Source: Berberis thunbergii
Lineage: Eukaryota > Streptophyta > Magnoliopsida > Ranunculales > Berberidaceae
Assembly (NCBI GenBank): GCA_003290165.1
Contig: QNQO01008317.1
Location: 1 to 64,000 of the forward strand
Direction of reading: 5' to 3'
Length of the DNA stretch: 64,000 bases
Made by a program: the position numbers and the translations under genes. Each line of letters opens with the position of its first letter. Position 1 is the stretch's first letter. The notes under the pieces were generated by a model, which did no database searches, was not told the DNA's origin, and saw only the letters and a list, made by a program, of their open reading frames with translations. Positions 10,640 to 23,344 of this stretch are shown piece after piece.

Positions 10640-13600
10640 GGAGCATGGATATCGCACATGCCTAACTTATCTAAAGAGTCGTCAAACGCCTTGCTAGCTA
10701 CAGCTTTAGTAAGGAGATCAGCCAGTTGATTTTCGGACTTCACAAATGGAAAGATAATAATTCGCGCTTCAAGTTTCTCTTTGATGAAGTGTTTGTCAAC
10801 CTCTAAGTGTTTTGTCTGATCATGTTGAACTAGATTATGAGCAATCTCAATAACTGATGTATTATCACAGTACAGATTCATTGCATCTTTGGCGTTAACA
10901 CCTAAATCCCTCAACAAGTTTCTCAACCAAAGTAACTTGCATACCCCAAAAGTCATTCCTCTATACTCAACTTATGTGCTAGATTTTGCTACTACCGGTT
11001 GCTTTTTACTTCTTCAAGTCACAAGGTTCCCCCTACAAATGTGAAGTACCCTGAAGTAGATCTTCTATTGTCTGCTAAACCTACCCAACTACATCAGTAT
11101 GGCCTTCTATCTTCAGGTGATTATGTTTGGTGAATATTAACCCCTTATCCGGAGCAGACTTCAAATACCTTAATATGTGTTCCACAACATCCATGTGAGG
11201 TTTACAAGGATCGTGCATAAATTAACTCACTACACAAAATCGCAAAAGCAATATCTGGCCTGGTATGAGACAGATTAATTAATTTCCCCACAAGCCGTTG
11301 GTACTGCCCTCTATCAGTAGAAAGTGCCTCCAAACAATGAAATAACTTGTGATTATGCTCAATAGGAGTATCAACAGATTTACATCCAAGCAGCCCTGTT
11401 TCAATTAATAAATCGGGAATGTATTTCTGTTGAGATAAAAAAAATACCATGTTTTGATCAAGCTACTTCAATCCCAATAAAGTATTTCAAGTCATCGAGC
11501 TGCTTCATCTCGAATTCTGAGGCCAAGTGTCGTTGTAAACTATCAATCTCATCATGATCATCACCTGTCACCACCATATCATCAACATACATAATTAAAG
11601 TAGTAATTTTACCCTTCCCATGCTTTAAGAACAAAATATGATCAGAGTTGCTTTGTTTATAACTGAAATTCTTCATTGAATTGGTAAATTTACCAAAACC
11701 AAGCTCTTGGAGATTACTTCAACTCATACAAAGCCTTAATGAGTTTACAAACCATCATTGTATTTGAGTATTTTGCTATACCTGGAGGAGGATCCATATA
11801 CACTTCTTCAGCAAGATCTCCATGCAAGAAAGCATTTTTTACATCGAAATGCAAAAGTGGCCAATCTCGTTTGACTGCCAATAACAAAAGCACTATCACC
11901 ATATTAAATTTGGCAACCAGTGCAAAAGTCTCTTGACAATCAGCCCCATAAGACCGTGTATACCCTTTTGCAACTAGTCGAGTTTTGTATCTGTCAATGG
12001 TTCCATCTGCCTTGTGGTTGATAGCAAATACCCATCTACATCCCACAGTTTTTTTTTTCCTTTAGATAAAGGCACAAGTTTCCAAGTAGCATTTCTTTCA
12101 AGTGCTTCCATTTCTTCTGCCATAGCTTTGGTCCATCTAATATCTGCTAAAGCTTCCTGCATTTTATAGGAATAGAGACAGATGATAATTGCAGTATATG
12201 AGACGCATATGACTTGGACAACTTTTGGGAATACACATGTTTCTAATGAGTATCTAACTTTGGTTTTAGGATCAGGTTCATATCTAATAGGTGGTATGCC
12301 ACAGTTAGAATGGGGTGGAAGTTGATATTGGGACGATTGAGACTCAAGATCAATACTATCATCAATAAGAGTAGGATAATAAAGTACCTCTGATGGATTT
12401 TCAGGACAAGATTGACTCAGTGGTTCTGGTGAAGTGTTAGGAGACGATGTACTATCATGGAGTGGATTTGCTTCCACAATTGTAGATGTCGAGCTATCTT
12501 CGGCCACTAAAGGATGGATTTCGGAAGAACCTTTTGTTGTTTGGTTACTGGGAAAATCCGAATTCAAAAGGAAAAAAAGATCCAAGTCTTCATGATAAAG
12601 TACTTCATCTCGATTCTCCCCCTGAAGTGATGTATCAGTAGTCGGTGGTGTGTAAAAGATTTTTTTTCTCATGAAAGACAACATCCATGGAAACATAAAA
12701 TTTTTTCGAAGAATGATGATAACACTGATAACCTTTTTGTTTCATTCCATACCCCGCAAACACACTTTTCAAGGCTCGAGAATCAAGCTTAGTACGTTGA
12801 TGTGGATGTAAGTGAACATAGACTACACACGCAAAAACCCAATGAACTAGAAGAATAACTGGGGGAAGAGTACAGTGATCAGAATGAGCATCCAACAGTC
12901 TTCTAAAATTCAGGGCACTAGAAAGTGTGCGATTTATCAAGTAGACTGCCGAATTCAAAGCCTCACCCCACAAATGAGAAGAGACATGACCACCAATTAA
13001 TAGAGATCGAGTGACTTCCAATAAATGCCTATTTTTCGTTTTGCGATACCATTTTGTTGAGGAAAGGAATGGCAGGTTGTTTGATGAGTAACACCCATCG
13101 AATGCATGAACTCCGTCAACTCTTGTTTGAAATATCCACCCTCATTATCAAAACGAAAAACTTTTATTGGAATACCAAATTGTGTAACCACCATCTGATA
13201 AAAAAAAGACGAAAGACTGTGCAAACATCACTCTTGTGTTCCAATTGGTAAACCCATGTCATCCTAGTACAATCATCCACAAATGTAATGAACCACTTCA
13301 TCCCATTATGAGTAGAAAGTGGTGCCAGACCCCAAACATATAAATGTATTAATGAAAAAGGAAGAGCTATTTTTTTATCACTCAAATGAAAACAGTACGG
13401 TGGCTCTTTGCCATGACACAAGTTTCACAAATAAAATTTGAAACACTACACACACAGAATAATGATGGAAACAATCTTCTAAGATAACTAAATAAGGGAT
13501 GTCCTAGTCTTCTATGCCATAAGAAAATCTCTTCTTTCTTCTTGTCAACTAAGTTTTCATTTACCAAGTGTGTTTGCCCTTCTCTGTTAGATCGTTGGAA

Positions 13601-14200
13601 CCCATCCTCTAGATAGTACAATCTGTCACTTTGTTTACCACTGCTAATCTTCTCTTTGGTATGGATGCTTTGAAAAACATAATGAGTAGGAAAAAATAGA
13701 GCAACACAATTATGAGACTTGGTTAACTGATTAATGGAGAGAATGTTGCAATTTAGAGAGGGAACAAACAAGACATCTTTGATAGTTAATGTAGGAGATA
13801 AATGGATTGTACTAACTCCAACAATTGGAGATGATACACCATTGGCATTAGTAATGGTAATTTTGTAACACTTAAAAGATAAATAACTAAACCTATATCA
13901 ATCACAAGTCATATGATCAGTTGCACCAGAGTCAATTATCCAATCACTATTTCCAGTAAAAGATGAAAGCTTACTAGCAGGGATAGACGTACCTGACTTG
14001 GCAGCAAATTTGGTAGTTGTGGTTAGATTCCCTTTCGAATTAGAGTCATACACCTTAGAACTGGACACCTGAGACACCTTCTTACCCTTTGGGTGCCAAT
14101 TTGGATATCCATGGAGTTTGAAGCATGTATCCACCACATGAGCAGTAAGTTTAGTCTTCCCTTTTAGAAAATCCTTACTACTATTTTTTGAATCAGTCAT
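10640..14200 (-). pseudogene. Copia-1 gag-pol polyprotein remnant
   Basis: The minus-strand order is the last part of gag (DTCFKLHGYPNW, about 14110), protease (IDSGATDHM, about 13915-13940), GAG-pre-integrase (WHRRLGHP, about 13510), and integrase (FVDDCTRM, then NEGGYF, then QQNG; 13350-13050). Reverse transcriptase follows (WVFAINHKADGTIDRYKTRLVAKGY at about 11955-12035; MYVDDMVVTGD at about 11580) and then RNase H (NLYCDNTSVIEIAHN, about 10855). This order, integrase before reverse transcriptase, defines Copia. Frameshifts and stops split it into at least eight frames. The gag N-terminal half is deleted, so it cannot be autonomous. Confidence 0.92.
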
Positions 14201-14333
14201 AGCAATATAGAACTAAGAAAGAACTATTACAAAGGAATAAGCGGTATAATATGATCAGAAATAATAACTGAGAACACGAAACCAAACTTTGATTCCTATT
14301 ATGAAGAGAAAATCAAAGGAGGCTCTGATACCA

Positions 14334-14571
14334 TGTCAAGAACACAAGTTAAGAACAATGTCAAGAACACAATTGAAAGAGTATTCTTATATTGAATGTT
14401 ATTTCTTCAAGCTTACATTAATCCTATTTATACAAAAAGAATTCAATTAACGAGGAAAATAAGGAGGAAGAATAATGAGGAAATAAAGAAGATTCTAGGG
14501 AATGAAAAAAGGGAAAGAAATATGATAACAAAATTCATAAATATGGAAAAAATAATCCCATAATTCTAACA
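14334..14571 (-). repeat. Copia-1 5' LTR
   Basis: 238-bp partner of the LTR at 10361-10625. The primer binding site lies directly inside it at 14321-14333. Confidence 0.92.
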
Positions 14572-14887
14572 TATGAAGCCCTGGTTGTAGAGTTATGCTT
14601 TGTAGTCCATTGAAATGGTGTTAAAGAACCAAAATGCTCATTCAAATGTGTTTCTTTTTGTAGTCTTGACTTGTTATAGAACGAGTTAAAGCCTACCGAG
14701 AACAAAAACATATGGTATGGACCATAAAAACTGAATGAAAGTAGAGGAATTATATTTAGCATTAGAGTGCACCCCTAAAAGAAAATAAATGTTTAAGTTA
14801 AAGTTTTTGGGATTTGGAGTATACAATTGGAGATGCTTAGGAAAAGAAAATTAATTAATTAATTAAGAGTTTAAAATATTCTTTTAA
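14572..14887. repeat. Right copy of the ~320-bp direct repeat flanking Copia-1
   Basis: It begins immediately after the Copia-1 LTR with TATGAAGCCCTGGTTGTAG and ends GTTTAAAATATTCTTTTAA, matching 10004-10334. Beyond it the sequence is unique. Confidence 0.9.
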
Positions 14888-16117
14888 AGTTTACAAATTT
14901 AGGGTTCAAATTTTTTTTTTAAAACAAGTTTTTGTTTCAAAATTTAAACCTTTTGCCACCACTAGATAAGAAACTCACTTACTGCGCATATGATTCATGA
15001 TGTTGATAGTTACATAGATTGAATTTGTATGTAAGCTATTTACCAAGTAAGAGTAAAGTGCAAGAATGTATATTTTCCTATACATTGCATTGTACTCTAT
15101 AGAAATATTGTATATACTTAAAATTGCTCCAGGTAAAACTATATAATCAAAATTAATAAGAAACTATCTTAAAAAGAGACTGATGATACTTTAAGTGCAT
15201 CTAAAGATATTGTTGGCAGCCATTTGAATAACAAGGTGGACAAAGTTTTTATCCTGAACTATTAAACACCTCCGACAAGGTTCTACGCTGAACTTATGAT
15301 AGCATCTACCACAAGTCTATCAAGCTAAGCTAGTGTCCCATTGACAAAAACGAGAAAACTCTCGATAAAAGACTTTTTATGCAAAAACTCCATTTTTATA
15401 TGTGGTTAGTTACTATTGCTTTTGGAGATGAAATTTTTATGTGGGTGCAGAAAAATTGGGAGCTACTGTGTGCTTCCACATTTTCCTCCAAGTGCCACTA
15501 TGTTTGACATGTTAGAATTTTTGCTTCACGTTACCACATTTACTTGTACCACCTACCAGAAAAAAAGATATTCCTGCTAATTTTCATCGAAAAAGTAGAA
15601 ATGATAATCGCAAGCCCTTGGTCGAGTTTCTAAAATAAATTTCATAATTTTCCATCTGTGGGACACAAGGAATACATGTCAGACTTTTTTGCTTCATGCC
15701 ACCACTTTTTGCCTTATACCACCTGCCAAAAAAAAGATTCTAGCGAGTTTCGCTAGAAAACTCGAGTCCTCTCTAGGTTAAATGCAATTTAAACTATTTT
15801 TCGACCATTTCCAATATTGTTTCCATGAGTGGTCAAACAAGGTCGAAGGGGAAAAATGAGGGTCGATTTTGACCGAAAATGGATGGAACGTGCTGGATAC
15901 AGGTGCTTGCACATCTGCCCTAGAGAGCCTCTTGATTTTCTGGCAAGACAAAGGCCTTTAATTATGTGGTGACACCTAGTAAAAATTCCACCAAGTTTTG
16001 TAGGGAAAACGTGGTGGAACTTGGAAAGGTATGTGGGTGTACATAGAAGATCCTTCCTAAACCCTGACGCCAAAACCTTGCTAGCCCAAAGACAAAACCC
16101 TCCAAAGTAACACACTG
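14888..16117. other. Intergenic, with a diverged internal duplication
   Basis: No gene recognised. Blocks at about 15508-15605 and 15672-15765 resemble each other: each has CATGT(T/C)AGA, TTTTGCTTCA, CCACCT(A/G)CCA(G/A)AAAAAA, then TTTC. This suggests an old tandem duplication. A 108-codon minus-strand open frame at 15789-16115 has no recognisable domain. Confidence 0.4.
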
Positions 16118-16124
16118 AATCCTG

Positions 16125-16512
16125 GATTAGGGGGGGGTCTCAAGCTCATTATGCACATGACCCCATCCTATACACTAATTTGAGTCGCCGAATACTATTA
16201 GGAATTATCTAACGGTTGACACTCTCTCTCACTTATTAGGAATTATCTAACCCCACTCACTTATTTTTTTCACCAAAAGCTAAAAATTCTGCACGTATTT
16301 CAAGGACAATCCAACAATTGATTTTAAAAAATCTTTCATCTTAAACAACTCATCTCGAGGAAAATCTAATGGTCCAAATTTGTACTATTAAATTTGGACC
16401 ATTAGATTTTCCTCGAAATGAGTTGTTTAAGTTGAAAGATTTTTTAAAATCAATTTGGAAGATGAGGTCATGTGCATAGTATGCATGAGCCCCCCTCCCC
16501 CCCCCCCCCCCC
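16125..16512. mobile_element. Foldback MITE with poly-G/C ends, 388 bp
   Basis: The outer arms match: a G-run with CTCA..ATGCACATGACC on the left (16131-16172) and, as its complement, GGTCATGTGCATAGTATGCATGAG plus a long C-run on the right (16468-16512). Inside lies a second, nearly perfect palindrome (about 16316-16458) centred near 16386. A 7-bp direct repeat AATCCTG flanks the element at 16118-16124 and 16513-16519. There is no coding sequence. Superfamily not certain. Confidence 0.75.
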
Positions 16513-16529
16513 AATCCTGTGATAAGTTA

Positions 16530-16708
16530 CTCCAATTCTAGGCAGTCAGGCTTTATAGCCACTTTTTGCTAGGTTTTGGGTTTTTTACATTTCTACCCAT
16601 TCTATAGATAATGTTTGTGGTTGTGTTTTAAAGAAAATAGGTCAAAATGTAAAAAAGCCCAAGCCTGGCAAAAAAATGGCTTTAAAGCCTGACTGCCTAG
16701 ACAAACTC
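16530..16708. mobile_element. Mutator-type MITE, 179 bp (family member 1)
   Basis: The left end CTCCAATTCTAGGCAGTCAGG pairs with a right end whose complement is GAGTTTGTCTAGGCAGTCAGG; both continue as CTTTA(T/A)AGCCA. The flanks are GATAAGTTA (16521-16529) and GTTAAGTTA (16709-16717), a 9-bp duplication with one mismatch. A second copy is at 48383-48562. Confidence 0.85.
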
Positions 16709-16967
16709 GTTAAGTTAGGAAGAGGAAGTTTCATTCCAATAGGAGTGATGGAGAATCTTTCTGGTTCTATTATATAAACAGCAAACAAGCATTGTCAATC
16801 ATCATTATCAAATTGCAGGTCGACCTTGAGCTATGTTTCTTAATCTTCGATATTGATCTCATTCAGATTCCTTTTCATTGATTTTGCTTTCTGTGTTTCG
16901 TATTCATTGAATCAACTATTGTTTGTAAATTTGCTTCAAGACTGTAAGAGTAGAGTAGAGAAACCCA

Positions 16968-17065
16968 TGATGATGATGTTAGGTGCATTACCAAATTTGC
17001 CCCTCCCACTTCCTTCTTTCCTTCAGATGGAGGAAACCTGTATATTGCAACTCACATAAGAAGTA
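16968..17065 (+). pseudogene. SF3A1: SF3A1 pseudogene segment 1 (N-terminus)
   Basis: Starts MMMLGALPNLPLPLPS. After a one-base shift it reads PSDGGNLYIATHIRS, which continues across the Mutator-like insertion as SIGIIRPPQ. The family has VATHTRTIGIIHPPP here. The last nine bases, TAAGAAGTA, are the target duplication. Confidence 0.8.
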
Positions 17066-18226
17066 CGAAAAATGACTTTTAGGGCCTACTTTTTCACAAA
17101 TAGACAATTTAGATACCATAGTTGATATAATGACTAATTTGTGCCTAATTTTATACTTTTATGACTAACAAAGACTTTTTTATTAACCCAGGTTAACCCA
17201 TAAGGTTATATGACATATTTACCCTCCTAAACAAATAGAAAACTTAATTTTATAGTTTTATGACCAACAAAAAAAACCTACATTAATTGTTATTGAACGA
17301 CAACTTTAGTCACTCTTTGTTATTGACCAACAAAGACTACAAGAAAAAAAAACCTGTGTTAATTGTTATTGACCAATTTTAGTTACTCTTTGTTAGTTTT
17401 ATTGATCAACAAGGACTACATGAAAAAAAAAACATACATTAATTGTTGTTGAACGACAATTTTAACAAGGACTACAAAAAAAAATTAGCATGTTCACTGA
17501 CCTGAAAAAGATTAGCATTTATCATATGAAAAATTAGGATTTATAATATAAAATTGTTATTGAACGACATTTTTAGTTACTCTTTGTTATTGACCAACAA
17601 GGACTATAGAAAAAAAAACCCTACTTTAATTGTTATTGACCAACAAGAACTACAAAAAAAAAAAAAAAAAACCTACGTTAATTGTAATTAAACGACAATT
17701 TTAACAAGGGCTATAAAAAAACATTAGCCTATTCACTGACTTGAATAAAATTAGGATTTATCATATGATGTCCATTATTTTCAGGTCAAGGAACAAGCAA
17801 ATTTTTTTTGTAGTCCTTGTTCAAATTGTCATTCAACAACATCTAACGTAGTTTTTTTTCTTCTTCTGTAGTCCTTGTTGGTCAATAAAACTAACAAAGA
17901 GTAACTAAAATTGGTCAATAACAATTAATTTTTTTCTGTAGTCCCTTTTGGTTAATAACAAAGAGTAACTAAAATTGTCATTCAATAAAAATTAACGTAG
18001 GTTTTTTTTTCCTGTAGTCCTTGTTGGTTTTAAAACTATAAAATTAGGTTTTCTATTTGTTTAGGAGGGTAAATATGTCATATAACTTTATGGGTTAACA
18101 TGGATTAATAAAAGAGTCATTGTTAGTCATAAAAATATAAAATTAGGCACAAATTAGCCATTACATCAATTATGGTATCTAAATTGTCTATTTGGTTAAA
18201 AAGTAGGCCCTAAAAGTCATTTTCCC
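17066..18226. mobile_element. Mutator-like foldback element, 1161 bp
   Basis: The ends are CGAAAAATGACTTTTAGGGCC and the complement of GGGAAAATGACTTTTAGGGCC, and the inverted arms extend about 190 bp. A perfect 9-bp target duplication TAAGAAGTA flanks it at 17057-17065 and 18227-18235. The interior carries several degenerate direct copies of a ~75-110 bp unit (TTGTTATTGA.C.ACAA..ACTAC followed by an A-run) on the left, and inverted copies on the right. There is no transposase. It splits the SF3A1 pseudogene. Confidence 0.92.
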
Positions 18227-18843
18227 TAAGAAGTATTGGTATTATACGCCCACCTCAGAAATTAGAGCTATTGTTGATAAAACTGCGTAATACGTCGTCA
18301 AAATTGGGCCCGAAGTCAAGGAAAAAATTGTTGAAGACAATGCAAGGATTGCCAGGTTGAGTTTCTTGAATGCCTCACACTCATACCATGCGTGCTACCA
18401 ACATCATTTGTCCGAGTTTCGTGCCCAACTCCAGCAATCCCAGCTTCTGCCCTGGAGGCTAAGCCTGATTTGTTGGCTATCAGTATAGACCGGTAATGCA
18501 AAAAGTGCTTGAACCCCCAAAGGCATAACAGTTTAATGTTTGAATTTCGAAAGGAATAACAGGTGAGGAATTGGATGCAGTTAAACTTATCGCACATTTT
18601 GTGGCAAGAAATGGCAAGGCATTTTTTTACGGGGTTGTATAGTAGGGAGATTAATAACCCCAGTTTCAATTTTTGAAGCCTACACGTAGTGTGTTTACGT
18701 TTTTTTTATTGCACTTGAGGATGTGTATTTGAAAGTGTTGATGCCCAACAAGGAATTGTATGATAAGTTGAAGAAGAGTGTGGCTGATGTGATTGTCGTT
18801 TTGGAGAGGTGCTTGCATCAACTTGAATGGGAAAGGTCATAGG
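18227..18843 (+). pseudogene. SF3A1: SF3A1 pseudogene segment 2 (two SURP modules)
   Basis: SURP1 remains: IRAIVDKTA (18262-18288), a stop, then FLNASHSYHACYQHHLSEFRAQ (about 18362-18430). SURP2 remains: GITGEELDAVKLIAHFVARNGKAFF (about 18554-18630), with stops after it. A VLERCLHQLEWER stretch (18790-18835) ends at the Copia insertion. The last five bases ATAGG are the target duplication. Confidence 0.9.
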
Positions 18844-19110
18844 TATAGGAGATATAACCATATCATTGATTCACATTATGCAATCTGATGCATTTGAGTT
18901 TAAGTCCAACAAGTCTTCAGGGTTGTATTATTGAATAGATCTTCCTTAAGAATAGGTCATCTTGATGTATGGATATGAGTTGTAACTCTGTTTTGATTTT
19001 CACCTTAAGAATAGGAGAGTCAGGCATGAGGAAGTTAGGCTTGTACTATATATACACTCAGCTCTAATGAGTTGAAATACTTGACTGAAATACAAAATCA
19101 AATCTCTTCA
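18844..19110 (+). repeat. Copia-2 5' LTR
   Basis: 267 bp, with a TATATATACA promoter-like stretch at about 19050-19058. The partner is at 23345-23612. Confidence 0.94.
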
Positions 19111-19173
19111 TGGTATCAGAACAACCTCCATCTCCTCAATAATATTCTTTTTTCTCTCCTTTAAACCTTCATA

Positions 19174-22100
19174 ATGTCTATCCCAAACAACACACACTCC
19201 ATCCTTAACAACAACGAATTTCAACTTATCATAATCAATATTGCTGCCCAAGCTCCTCTTAAACTTACCTCTCTTAATTATTCATCCTGGAAGCTCCAAT
19301 TTGAAACCTTCTTCATTGGATATGACCTATTTGGCTACATTGATGGTACCAAACCTTGTCCACCAAAAACTCTAACTACAAAAAAATACCACAACCCCCA
19401 ATCCTGCCTACAACATTTGGGTTCGTCAAGATCAACTGATCCTAAATGCTCTCATAAGCTCCTTATCTCCCACACTCATCTCATTTGTTGCTCTTGCTAA
19501 AACATCTAGTGAATCATGGACCATCTTTGCCAATACATATGCAAAACCATCTCGTGGTCGCATCAAACAAGTCAAGAACATTCTCAAAAATCCCACCAAA
19601 GGTACCATGAGTGTCACTAATTTTGTTCATGCTGTCAAAGCTCGGGCAGATGATCGAACTTGCCATCCTAGGAGCACCAATGGATAAAGAAGACCTTACA
19701 GAAAAGATCTTAGATGGACTAGGAGACGACTACAAGGAACTTGTTCGGGCTATTCAAGCTCGTGACACCTCAATCACCTTCGAAGAGCTCTACGAAAAAC
19801 TTCTATCCTGTGAAGCATCTCTTCAAGTACACTCCAAATCTAAGATACAACTCCCAATCGCTACCAATCCTGCAAACAAATCTAACACCAGCAACACAAA
19901 TTGGAAAGCACACAAACCACACACCAACTGACGCCCAAATAACCATCTCCTATGGGTAACACAAACTGGCATGCGTCCCCAAATAACAACAATGGCGGGA
20001 CTTATATGATCCCAAACTCTGGTACTCCATCACGCAACAATAAGCCTCCACCACGCCCATATCAAGGGTACTGTCAAATTTGTGGCACTCAAGGTCACTC
20101 AGCCAAACGTTGTCCATCTTTTGACCTGGTACCAGTCCAACCAATTAACATAGGAGCTCCACCACCAAACATCTCAACTACACCTTGGCAGCACAAGCAC
20201 GCTATGTTGCAAACAACGCATCCAACAATCCGGCATGGCTACTAGATAGTGGAACTTCCCACCATGTTACAACAGACTTGAGCAATTTGTTTCTACACGC
20301 ACCATACAATGGCGTTGATGATGTTATGATTAGCAATGGCACAAACCTCCCAATCTCTCACACTGGTTCTACCTCTCTTCCCACAACTACCACTAACTTT
20401 ACTTTAAATAATGTCCCTTGTGTACCCAACATGAAAAAGAATTTAATTTCTATATCTCAGTTTTGCACTACTGATAATGTATCTGTTGAATTCTTACTCT
20501 CTTCTTTTCATGTGAAGGATCTTTGCACGAAGGAAATGTTTTTGAAGGGCAACACTAAGAATGGAGTTTATGAGTGGCCAACTACACAATCCAAGTCCTC
20601 CCCAATTCTTGCCTTCTCTCATGCAAAAACAACATCATCAAACTGACATCATCGTCTAGGTCACCCGGCTTTTCCCATTTTAAAACACATTCTTTCTAAT
20701 TATCGTTCTTGTCTTTGCAATAAAAGTCACAAACTGCCATTTTTTACATCATCTCTCATCTCTACAAAACCCCTTGAAATACTCTTATCTGATGTGTGGA
20801 CTTCTCCAATTGTGTCACAAGATGGGTTTAAATACTATGTCATTTTTTTTATCATTTTACAAAATACATATGATTTTACCCAATGAAAAGAAAATCTGAA
20901 GTTCAAGAAGTTTTCAAACGTTACAAAAATCTAGTGGAAAACTACTTTCAACACAAAATTATCACCATTTATTCTGATAATGGAGGAGAGTATATATGTC
21001 TCAAGGATTATCTATCTCAAAATGGCATTAGTCACCTTACCACGCCACCACATACCCCTGAACATAACGGCTATTATGAAATACGACATCGTCATATAGT
21101 TGAAACCGGCCTTGCATTACTCTCACATGCTTCTCTTCCTACTACCTTTGGTCACATGCTTTTGCCGCTATCGTCTACTTAATCAACAGAATGCCTACCC
21201 GTGGGCTAAATTTTTCATCTCCATATGAGTCAATTTTCCAACGAAGTCTTAACTATTCTAAACTTAAGGTTTTCGGGTGTTTGTGTTACCCATGGCTCCG
21301 TCCGTATACATCCCATAAACTTGACCCAAATCCACAGCATGTGTATTTCTTGGGTACTCATTATCTCAAAGCGCATACCTTTGCTTTGAACCCTCTACAT
21401 CAAAAATCTTTGTTTCACGTCATGTACAGTTTGTCGAGTCTGTTTTCCTTACAAATCACTTCACAACCACATTCCACGTCCTACTACTACTACAATTGCT
21501 ACTTGGATCCCCCCGGTGCTTACTATTCCCACTTCATCGCAGCTGGCTTCTCATTCTCTACCTCATGTGTCCACTCAAGAACCACCTCAGCGTGTTAATC
21601 GCTCACAGGGACCAGACTTGTCATCACACCACCAAAACCTTGACCAACAACCAATGTCTAACTCCCTTCCCCAATCTAATGAACCACAAAACCACAACAT
21701 AATTAGACATCATATGACTACCCAAGCCAAAAAACAACATCAGCAAACCAATTCAAAATCTCAACTTTAACACCACTACAACCTCCTCCAAAAGTATTGA
21801 ACCTACATCTATCTCTCAAGCCATCAAAGATCATAACTGGCGTCAAGCTATGTCCGAAGAGTATAATGCTCTTGTCCGTAATGGAACATGGGAGCTAGTT
21901 CCACCTGATGGTATCACTAATGTCATTGGTTGCAAATTGATCTATCGTATGAAAAGACTTTCTGATGGTTCAATTGACAGGTTCAAAGCTCGCCTTGTTG
22001 CCAGATGCTTTCATCAAAGACCGGGAGTGGATTATACTGAAACATTCAACCTGGTTATTAAGCCCACTACCATAAGGCTTGTTCTTAGTATTGCCGTGAG

Positions 22101-23337
22101 AAATGGGTGGTCACTTCACCAATTGGATGTCAACAATGCGTTTCTTCAAGGCCGACTATCTGAAAATGTGTTTATGGCTCAACCTCCTGGATTTGTGGAT
22201 TCTGATCACCTCACATATGTATGTAAACTACATAAAGCTATCTATGGTCTAAAGCAAGCTCCTCAAGCTTGGTATCATGAACTGTGCCAATTCCTTTTGG
22301 ACCAAGGCTTCACAAACTTACTGTCAGATACTTCTCTATTCATTCTCAAAAATAGTCATCATACATTGTATCTACTAGTGTATGTTGATGATATTATTCT
22401 GACAAGAGACAATGATCATCTTGTATTTCAAGTTGTTAAATGCCTTGCACAACGGTTCTCTCTAAAAGACCTTGGTTCGCTTTCTTACTTCCTTGGAGTT
22501 GAAGTAATTGCACATGGTAATGGGGTTTTGCTCTCCCAGCAAAACTATATACAAGATTTGCTTAACCAGACAACCATGGAAGTTGCCAAACCTGTCCTTA
22601 CTCCCTTACCAACATGTTCATCCACAATTTCTTCACTTTCGGGCTCTCCTCTATCCGATCCTACCCAATATCGGACCATAGTTGGCAGCTTGCAATACCT
22701 TTCTATCACTCGTCCAGACATCTCTTTTGCAGTAAATAAAATGTTACAATTTATGCACAAGCCAACCACTGAGCATTGGACTCTAGTCAAACGCATTCTG
22801 CGATACCTTTGTGGCACCCTAGATAAAGGCCTACTTCTCCACCATGGCTCTTCATTATCACTTCATGGGTTTTCGGATGCAAATTGGACTGGCAACAAAG
22901 ACGATTATTCTTCAACAAGTGCCTACCTAATTTACCTTGGACGCAACCTTATCTCTTAGAGCTCAAATAAACAACAAACTGTTGCTTGTTCCTCCACTGA
23001 GGCTGAGTATCTCTCTGTTGCAGCTACAGCTGTAGAAATTAGTTGGATTTGTTCCTTACTTACAGAACTTGGCGTTACCTTACCAACTTCTCCGGTTGTG
23101 TATTGTGACAATGTCGGTGCCACCCAACTAAGCTCCAATCCTGTCTTTCATTCTCGCATGAAACATGTAGTAGTTGATTATCATTTCATTCAGGGTCAAG
23201 TACAATCAGGACAACTTTGTGTGGCTCATGTCTCATCCGCTGACCAACTAGCATATCTCCTCACCAAACCGTTATCAAAATCTCAATTTCATTTACTACG
23301 TGACAAGATTGGCCTCTCTACTCATGGCCTATCTTGA
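19174..23337 (+). pseudogene. Copia-2 gag-pol polyprotein, frameshifted
   Basis: Gag begins at 19174 with LTSLNYSSWKLQFETFF and shifts frame near 19395 and 19640. The zinc knuckle CQICGTQGHSAKRC is at about 20071-20112. Protease WLLDSGTSHHVTTD is at about 20239-20280, GAG-pre-integrase HRLGHPAF at about 20650, and integrase SDNGGEYI at about 20971-20994 with the DDxxE region broken. Reverse transcriptase spans 21850-22959 with FKARLVAR, DVNNAFLQG and LLVYVDDIILTRDN (about 22372-22413). RNase H spans 22960-23337 (SSTEAEYLSV, YCDNVGATQLSSNP) and ends TGA at 23335-23337. A TAG at 22957-22959 splits RT from RNase H. The gag style suggests the Retrofit/Ale type, but that is inference. Confidence 0.93.
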
Positions 23338-23344
23338 GGGGGCA

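Larger units (their letters stand above)
10361..14571 (-). mobile_element. Ty1/Copia LTR retrotransposon Copia-1, minus strand, defective
   Basis: Two direct LTRs (10361-10625 and 14334-14571) bound a 3.7-kb interior. On the minus strand the LTRs start TGTTAGAATTATGGG and end TTGTGTTCTTGACA. The primer binding site TGGTATCAGAGCC (14333-14321) follows the 5' LTR and matches initiator Met-tRNA use. The polypurine tract TTTGTGGGGGAG (10637-10626) precedes the 3' LTR. The 5 bp on each side do not match, so no target duplication is visible. Most of gag is missing and the pol frame is broken. Confidence 0.93.

Noticed and set aside
15789..16115. 108-codon minus-strand ORF
   Set aside because: No known motif, no nearby promoter or splice partners, and adjacent to transposon sequence.
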